From positions 1 to 64,000 of the forward strand of contig CAYSHC010000009.1 in the NCBI GenBank assembly GCA_964430855.1: DNA of 64,000 nt, given 5' to 3'. This document shows positions 59,476 through 64,000 of this stretch, piece after piece; positions within the stretch are counted from its first letter, which is position 1, and every line of letters starts with the position of its first letter. The notes beneath the pieces were generated by a model. It saw only the letters and a list, made by a program, of their open reading frames with translations, had not been told where the DNA came from and did no database searches. This DNA comes from JAEZDP01 sp964430855 (GTDB taxonomy: Bacteria > Acidobacteriota > Vicinamibacteria > Vicinamibacterales > Vicinamibacteraceae). Made by a program: the position numbers and the translations under genes.

Positions 59476-59552
59476 CGGGCGGCGGTGCTGACGCGGCCCT
59501 CGGTACGTCGCGGCCGGGGCCGAAAGCGGGTGCTTCACAGGAGATCGACGAC

Positions 59553-59888
59553 GTGTCGAAGAAGTCGCCGCGAGTCCGCCCGAGGGGGCCGGCCGACAAC
59601 CGTGGTGCGACAGCGCTGGACGCCACCCTCAAGACCCGCACGCTGACGAGGTTGCGCCGCATCGAAGGCCAGGTGCGGGGGTTGCAGCGCATGGTCGAGG
59701 CCGACCGCGACTGCGCGGACGTGCTCACGCAGATTGCCTCGGTGCACGAGGCCCTGAGAGCCGTCGGCCGCGAGGTTCTGCGCGGCCGGCTCAGGCAATG
59801 CGCGTCGGCAACCAGCGGTGACCGCGGGCGCGGGAGCGTCGCGATGTACGACGACCTCGTCGACCTCGTCTACCGGCATCTGCGGTAG
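59553..59888 (+). CDS. csoR: CsoR/RcnR-family metal-sensitive regulator
   Basis: This 111-residue four-helix regulator has the family core RLRRIEGQVRGLQRMVE and ADRDCADVLTQIASVHEALRAVG. The first metal ligand Cys is present (DC), and the third Cys is present in LRQC. The middle ligand, normally His in the pattern HLxxC, is Arg here (RGRLRQC). This leaves a two-Cys pattern, similar to persulfide-sensing CstR, so copper versus sulfide sensing is open. The GTG start has ACAGGAG upstream. Confidence 0.85.
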   Translation: MSKKSPRVRPRGPADNRGATALDATLKTRTLTRLRRIEGQVRGLQRMVEADRDCADVLTQIASVHEALRAVGREVLRGRLRQCASATSGDRGRGSVAMYDDLVDLVYRHLR

Positions 59889-59993
59889 CGAGCTACCGGT
59901 GCTGCCTCGCGCTGAAGGGCGCGGGTAGTGGCGACGCGCGGCCGTGACGCCGAGGGCCACGGGCGCGCGTCGCCGCAAAGACGACGCCAGTCC

Positions 59994-61130
59994 TCAGGCC
60001 CGGCCTGCCTGTACGGCCACCGGCTCCAGCGTCGTCCGGACCTGGCCGTCGAGGAACGGGTAGTCGAGATACCCCTTGTCGTCGCCGCCGTAGAACGTCG
60101 CCTGGTCGGCCGTGTTGAGCGCGGCGCCGAGGCGGACCCGCTCGACGAAGTCGGGGTTGGCGAGCAGCGGCACGCCAAAGGCAACGAGATCAGCGGTGCC
60201 CGCAGCGAGGATCTGCTCGGCGGCCTCCACCGTGTACCCGGCGTTGGTGACGATCGGACCGCCGAACGCTGCCCGCGCCAGGGCCGTGAAGCGGCGCGGC
60301 GTCTCTCCGTCGGACGACTCGGGATCGACCAGGTGCAGGTACGCGATGCCGTACCTGTCGAGCATCCGCGCCACCCACGTCGTCAGGCCCTCAGGGTCGC
60401 TGTCGGACATGCTGTTGTAGGCCGACGACGGCGAGATGCGCACGCCTAGGCGGTCCGCCCCGATGGCCTCGGAGACCGCCTCCACGATCTCGCGCAGGAA
60501 GCGCGCGCGGTTCTCGCGCGAGCCGCCGTACTGGTCGGTGCGGCGGTTCGTGCCGTCGCGCAGGAACTGGTCGATCAGGTAGCCGTTGGCGGCATGCAAT
60601 TCCACGCCGTCGAAGCCGGCGGCGCGCGCGTTGCGGGCTGCCGTGGCGAAGTCCTGCACGATGGCGGCGATCTCGTGCACCTCGAGGGCGCGCGGTGTCC
60701 CGAGGGGCTTCATGCCCTCGTAGGTGAAGATCTCGCCCTGCGGCGCCACGGCGGATGCCGACACCGGCTGCGAGCCGTCGGGCTTGTTGATCGGGTGCGC
60801 AATACGTCCCGTGTGCCAGAGCTGCACGAAGATGCGGCCGCCCTGCTCATGGACGGCATCGGTGACGCGTCGCCACGCGGCGACCTGCCCCTCCGTGTAG
60901 ATGCCGGGCGTGAACGGGTATCCGGCTGCCGCCGCTGACACCTGGGTGGCCTCGGTGACGATCAGGCCGGCGGACGCGCGCTGGGCGTAATAGGTGGCCG
61001 TCGACGCGGTGGGCTCGAGGGCGCGGTTGGCGCGGTTGCGGGTCATCGGCGCCATCACGACGCGGTTGGGGAGGTCGAGCGGGCCGAGGCGGGTCGAACC
61101 GAGCAGCAGGGGGAAGTTCGCGTGTGACAT
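59994..61130 (-). CDS. nemA: Old yellow enzyme-family alkene reductase (NemA-like)
   Basis: This 378-residue FMN oxidoreductase has VVMAPMTRNRA, FVQLWHTGRIAHP, the block DGVELHAANGYLIDQFLRD with TNRRTDQYGGS following, VRISPSSAYNSM and the C-terminal GGDDKGYLDYPFL, matching NemA/XenB. It reduces activated double bonds or nitro compounds and is commonly induced by electrophiles. The ATG at 61130 has AGGAGCT 8-11 nt upstream. A MarR-type regulator gene precedes it on the same strand. Confidence 0.92.
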   Translation of the reverse strand: MSHANFPLLLGSTRLGPLDLPNRVVMAPMTRNRANRALEPTASTATYYAQRASAGLIVTEATQVSAAAAGYPFTPGIYTEGQVAAWRRVTDAVHEQGGRIFVQLWHTGRIAHPINKPDGSQPVSASAVAPQGEIFTYEGMKPLGTPRALEVHEIAAIVQDFATAARNARAAGFDGVELHAANGYLIDQFLRDGTNRRTDQYGGSRENRARFLREIVEAVSEAIGADRLGVRISPSSAYNSMSDSDPEGLTTWVARMLDRYGIAYLHLVDPESSDGETPRRFTALARAAFGGPIVTNAGYTVEAAEQILAAGTADLVAFGVPLLANPDFVERVRLGAALNTADQATFYGGDDKGYLDYPFLDGQVRTTLEPVAVQAGRA

Positions 61131-61161
61131 GTCAGCTCCTTTATTGTTGATCCTTGAACCG

Positions 61162-61203
61162 TTCATTGCAGAGTTGTGCAGTAATTAGCAGTGCAGCAAT
61201 GAA
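61162..61203. promoter_or_regulatory. Palindromic AT-rich site upstream of nemA
   Basis: TTCATTGC (61162-61169) is the inverted complement of GCAATGAA (61196-61203), with inner GTGCAG and CAGTGCAGC words. It is AT-rich in a GC-rich region and lies between the MarR gene and nemA, so it is a likely MarR operator. Confidence 0.5.
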
Positions 61204-61250
61204 TTACATGACATGGGGTCGTACCTCACAGGACATGGAGGACTCGTGGC

Positions 61251-61676
61251 CTATTCGAGAGAGGTGGCGAGCGCGAGCAGGCTGTCGCGCAGCTCGGGTG
61301 ACAGCTGGGCCGTGAAGCGTGCCTCTTCGGCGGCCAGCAGCGCGACCGCCTGCTGGTACGCGAGCACGCCGGCGGCCGTCGGCTCGGCGAGCACACCACG
61401 CCGGTCTTGAGGATCGGGCAGGCGGCGAAGGAAACCGTCGGCCTCGAGCTTGTCGGCCAGTTGGGTGATGTTGGACCGGACGCAGCGGTTGCGCTCGGCC
61501 AGGACGCTCAGCGGCAGCGGGGCGCCTTCCTTGACGAGGTGCTTGAGCACCCCGACCTTGGCCAGCGACAGGCGCAGGGGCGCCAGCGCCGCTTCGATAC
61601 GACCATCGAGCACGCGGGCCGCGTGGATCAGCGCGGTGGAGAGGGGCGCTGGCTCGGCGTGGCCGTTTTCGTTCAT
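61251..61676 (-). CDS. MarR-family transcriptional regulator
   Basis: This 141-residue winged-helix regulator shows the layout LSLAKVGVLKHLVKEGAPLPLSVLAERNRC, then VRSNITQLADKLEADGFLRRLPDPQDRRGVLAEPTAAG, the DNA-binding helix and wing. These proteins usually repress the neighbouring gene until a small aromatic or electrophile binds. Conserved Cys occurs in ERNRCVRSN. It probably controls nemA 120 bp downstream. Confidence 0.87.
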   Translation of the reverse strand: MNENGHAEPAPLSTALIHAARVLDGRIEAALAPLRLSLAKVGVLKHLVKEGAPLPLSVLAERNRCVRSNITQLADKLEADGFLRRLPDPQDRRGVLAEPTAAGVLAYQQAVALLAAEEARFTAQLSPELRDSLLALATSLE

Positions 61677-61713
61677 TCCTGGATGATGCAGCTATCAGGC
61701 GCGGATGTCAACT

Positions 61714-61897
61714 GGGGTCAGGTCTCGACGCGGCTGGGCGCGGGGTCAGGTCTCGCCCTGGACGTGACGCAGAATCTGCCACGAAGCGCGCGGGATCTCG
61801 GCCCTCACAAGCCCGAACCCGCACGGACGTGGCAGATTCCGCGTCGTGTCAGGGGTGAGACCTGACCCCGGACTCCGCCGCGTCGAGACCTGACCCC
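61714..61897. repeat. Family B repeat, long inverted element
   Basis: GGGGTCAGGTCTCG lies at 61714-61727 and 61742-61755 (28 bp apart), and its reverse complement lies at 61856-61869 (one mismatch) and 61884-61897 (28 bp apart). Arms repeat in inverse orientation: ACGCGGC and GAATCTGCCACG versus their complements. The right arm is inside the 3' end of the radical SAM gene. Confidence 0.93.
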
Positions 61898-63402
61898 ACC
61901 CGCACCACAGGCGACGCCAGGTCGGGCATGGGGGTTGTCAGGAACAACCGCCGCGCGGACGCGGCGATGGCGCCCGCCCACCTGGCCGACCGGTTCGCGC
62001 GCGCGCTGTCGGTCGCCAGCCCCGTGTTGGCGTACATCTGACGGTAGAGCTTCGAGATCAGGACGAACGCGAGGCGCGACCTGACCGTGCGAACGCACGC
62101 CGACCGCCGCCAGATCAGCCGCAGGCTGTAGAACTCGTCCCACGCGCGCTGCGTGCCCTCGCGGATCTCCGGCGTGCTCATCGCGGGGTGTGGCGTGTAG
62201 ACCTTCGGGCGCTTCGACGGTTCCAGCAGCCAGTACCGCGTCAGCGGCACGCCGTCGATTGCCTCGCCGTCGAACGAGGCCTCCCAGCGCTGGAAGTCGA
62301 TGGTGCCGGGAAACGGCGTGAGCATCACAAACTGCGCGAACGTCACGCCAGCTTCCTGCGCCAGTGCCGTCGTCGCCGCGAACGTGTCGGGCCTGTCGCT
62401 CGGCAACCCGAAGATGAACGACCCGAGCACGTGCACGCCATGCTCGCGAAACGCCTGCAGCCGGCTCACGAGATCGGCGCCGGCCGAGTTGAAGTCCTTG
62501 TAGACGGCCTTCAGGCCGTCGGGCGTCACCGACTCCACGCCCACGAGCACGCCCTTGATGTTCGCGCGCCGCATCGCGTCGAGGAACGCCGGATCCTCGG
62601 CGGCCTCCATCGTGATCTGCGTGAAGAAGACCATGTCGCGCGGCAGCTCGGCGAGCGCATCCATCAGCGCGAAGCGCTGGTCGCGGATGGCGCGCAGCTC
62701 CTCGAGGCGCGTCGGGTCCACGCGGCGAGACGCCATCCGGATGTCGGCCTGGCTGACGGGGTAGAAGTTGTCGTCGGCGAGCAGGACGAAGCGGAAGCCG
62801 GCGCGGCGCAGCGCGACGATCTCGTCGACGACGTCCTGCACGCCGCGCTGGCGGGGCTGCTGCCCGTCGGTCCGCCAGACGGAGCAGAACGAGCAGTGCT
62901 TGGGGCAGCCGCGCACCGTCTGCACCGAGCCCCACATGTACCGCCCCTTCGGCAGCAGGTCCCACCGCGCCGAGCGGAACGACGCGCCGGGGATGCGTCC
63001 GCCGTCGTACAGCGGCACGGGCGCTCCGGCGGCACAGGCGTCGAGCACGCGCGGCCACACGTGTTCGCCGTCGCCCTTCACCACCGCGTGCGCGCCGCCG
63101 TGCTCGAGGGGCTCGTCGGGATACAGGCCCGCGTGCGACCCGCCGTACACGACCCAGGCGCCCCGTTCACGCGCGAGCCGGCCGACCTCGTAGCCGCGAT
63201 ACGCGTTGCCCGTGTGAATACCGATTCCGACCACGTCGCCGGGCTCGACATCGGCAGGGTCGAACCTGTCGAGCGTCTCGTCGACGATGTTCGGGGTGCC
63301 CCAGCGGTCCGGCGTTGCCGCGGCGAGCACGTAGAGCCAGCGCGGGGTGATGACGGCGGTGCCGAACGAGAGCGTGCTCGGGTTGATCAGATGGACGCGC
63401 AT
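61849..63402 (-). CDS. B12-binding radical SAM protein
   Basis: This 517-residue protein has an N-terminal cobalamin-binding-like domain (GIGIHTGNAYRGYEVGRLARERG) and the radical SAM motif RGCPKHCSFCSVW (CxxxCxxC). The later parts VLVGVESVTPDGL and GSFIFGLPSDRPDTF are like Hpn-type and other class B methylases or oxidative enzymes. Substrate unknown. The last 16 residues, VGSGLDAAESGVRSHP, are encoded by the family-B repeat. The next gene upstream ends 3 bp from its start. Confidence 0.85.
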   Translation of the reverse strand: MRVHLINPSTLSFGTAVITPRWLYVLAAATPDRWGTPNIVDETLDRFDPADVEPGDVVGIGIHTGNAYRGYEVGRLARERGAWVVYGGSHAGLYPDEPLEHGGAHAVVKGDGEHVWPRVLDACAAGAPVPLYDGGRIPGASFRSARWDLLPKGRYMWGSVQTVRGCPKHCSFCSVWRTDGQQPRQRGVQDVVDEIVALRRAGFRFVLLADDNFYPVSQADIRMASRRVDPTRLEELRAIRDQRFALMDALAELPRDMVFFTQITMEAAEDPAFLDAMRRANIKGVLVGVESVTPDGLKAVYKDFNSAGADLVSRLQAFREHGVHVLGSFIFGLPSDRPDTFAATTALAQEAGVTFAQFVMLTPFPGTIDFQRWEASFDGEAIDGVPLTRYWLLEPSKRPKVYTPHPAMSTPEIREGTQRAWDEFYSLRLIWRRSACVRTVRSRLAFVLISKLYRQMYANTGLATDSARANRSARWAGAIAASARRLFLTTPMPDLASPVVRVGSGLDAAESGVRSHP

Positions 63403-63405
63403 GAC

Positions 63406-63891
63406 TCAGAACGTTCCCGCCACGTGCCTGCCGAGTCGCGAGAAGAACCCGGCGGTTGCCACTCCACCACGGGCGATGCCCGTCCCCGCCTCACGGCCGG
63501 CCTCGCCGATGGCGACCCCCGCGCGGCCCACAGCCATGCCCGCCCCGCCCATCGCGCCACCGGCTTGGCCGAACACGGCACCGGCTTCGATAAAGGGGGC
63601 ACGTGCGGGTCGTCCGTCGGGCGTTGGCGCAGGTGCTGACGTGGACGCTGACGAGGGGGCAGGGTCCGCCGTCAGGTCTCGCGCCTGTCCGACAGCCGAC
63701 GCCGATGGCGGTCGCGGTGCCGGTACCGGTGCCGGGGCGAGGGGCGCCGCCAGCGATGCGAAGGCGAGTCGTGGACCGCGCGCGGGCGCAGCCAACGACA
63801 GTCGGACGTCGGGCGGCGCGGGCTTCCCAACCGCTGCCGGAACCGGTCCGGTCCTCACGGGTCGGTCGATGGCGACGCGTGCCGCGACCAT
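63406..63891 (-). CDS. Low-complexity Ala/Gly/Pro-rich protein, possibly running off the edge
   Basis: An open frame on the minus strand continues through the window end without a stop, so this may be the 3' part of a longer gene. From ATG 63891, 161 residues, it is Ala/Pro-rich, with a Gly/Ala repeat near the C terminus (GQAGGAMGGAGMAVGRAGVAIG). No family recognised. It contains a GTCAGGTCTCG word around 63679-63689, a possible relic of family B. Its stop is 3 bp from the radical SAM start, suggesting cotranscription. Confidence 0.5.
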   Translation of the reverse strand: MVAARVAIDRPVRTGPVPAAVGKPAPPDVRLSLAAPARGPRLAFASLAAPLAPAPVPAPRPPSASAVGQARDLTADPAPSSASTSAPAPTPDGRPARAPFIEAGAVFGQAGGAMGGAGMAVGRAGVAIGEAGREAGTGIARGGVATAGFFSRLGRHVAGTF

Positions 63892-64000
63892 CCGGGTTGC
63901 CGTGGCCTGAACGTGCCGGGACGAGCTGCCGCCCGTTGAACGGAGCGCCGCGGCGGAACCGCCAGGCCAGGCCAGGCTCCGCTGCGCCGCAGCAGTCGAC

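Overview
The window is about 64 kb of very GC-rich bacterial DNA with tightly packed genes, many joined by 4-bp ATGA or GTGA overlaps. I infer a member of the Acidobacteriota, probably a Vicinamibacteria/Luteitalea-like soil organism. The reasons are base composition, the set of secreted families (DUF1501 with PSD1/DUF1553, DUF1080, sulfatases, DUF885, TAT-exported sugar isomerases) and a winged-helix/TPR one-component regulator. No 16S gene or other species marker is present. A run of exactly 100 N at 32937-33036 is an assembly scaffold gap.

Layout. 1-443 holds the end of an Mrp Na+/H+ antiporter operon. 552-2737 (minus) is an SRPBCC protein with an ABC-2 exporter. 2763-8932 (plus) is a six-gene aspartate-family operon, asd-lysC-dapB-dapA-dapD-dapE. 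It is preceded by a promoter, a threonine/isoleucine-rich leader peptide and an intrinsic terminator, which together look like a thr-type attenuator. 8970-15468 holds DUF1080, NamZ, branched-chain aminotransferase, a pseudouridine synthase, a PAP2-like protein, a DUF3037/HipA-like kinase pair and a YCII protein. 15547-18141 holds a peroxiredoxin, a lytic transglycosylase and a beta-hydroxyacid dehydrogenase. 18146-32497 mixes two sulfatases, three sugar-isomerase-like TIM barrels, a large NAD-glutamate dehydrogenase, two transhydrogenase subunits and an esterase. 32685-40424 holds a gapped membrane protein, a cysteine desulfurase/ThiF pair, a DUF885 peptidase, a beta-propeller protein, a CxxCH protein and an enolase-superfamily enzyme. 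40435-48782 holds a CPBP protease, an orphan contractile-tail tube protein with a partner, a second DUF1080, a VCBS protein, a GMC dehydrogenase with its small subunit, an amine oxidase and an M20 amidohydrolase. 48839-57857 holds a secreted protein, the winged-helix/TPR regulator, DUF1501/PSD1, a truncated globin and a mutarotase lipoprotein. 58031-64000 holds a nucleoside-hydrolase-like lipoprotein, a CsoR-type regulator with an HMA protein, an old-yellow-enzyme reductase with a MarR regulator, a B12/radical SAM protein and a low-complexity protein running off the right edge.

Two dispersed repeat families stand out. Family A is a palindrome around GGACGGCTC/GAGCCGTCC with a GGTAGGG flank. 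It abuts gene 3' ends and repeatedly supplies the TAG stop codon. Family B is a 14-bp unit, GGGGTCAGGTCTCG, repeated with a period of about 28 bp and often as large inverted pairs. At three places it has become the coding sequence for the C-terminal tail of an otherwise conserved enzyme. Many genes also have a -10-like hexamer ending only 6-8 nt before the start codon, which suggests leaderless transcription.

Functionally the window joins amino-acid supply (aspartate family, branched-chain aminotransferase, glutamate dehydrogenase) with secreted machinery for modified or sulfated glycans and glycosides. All calls come from reading the sequence and recognising families. No database search was run.
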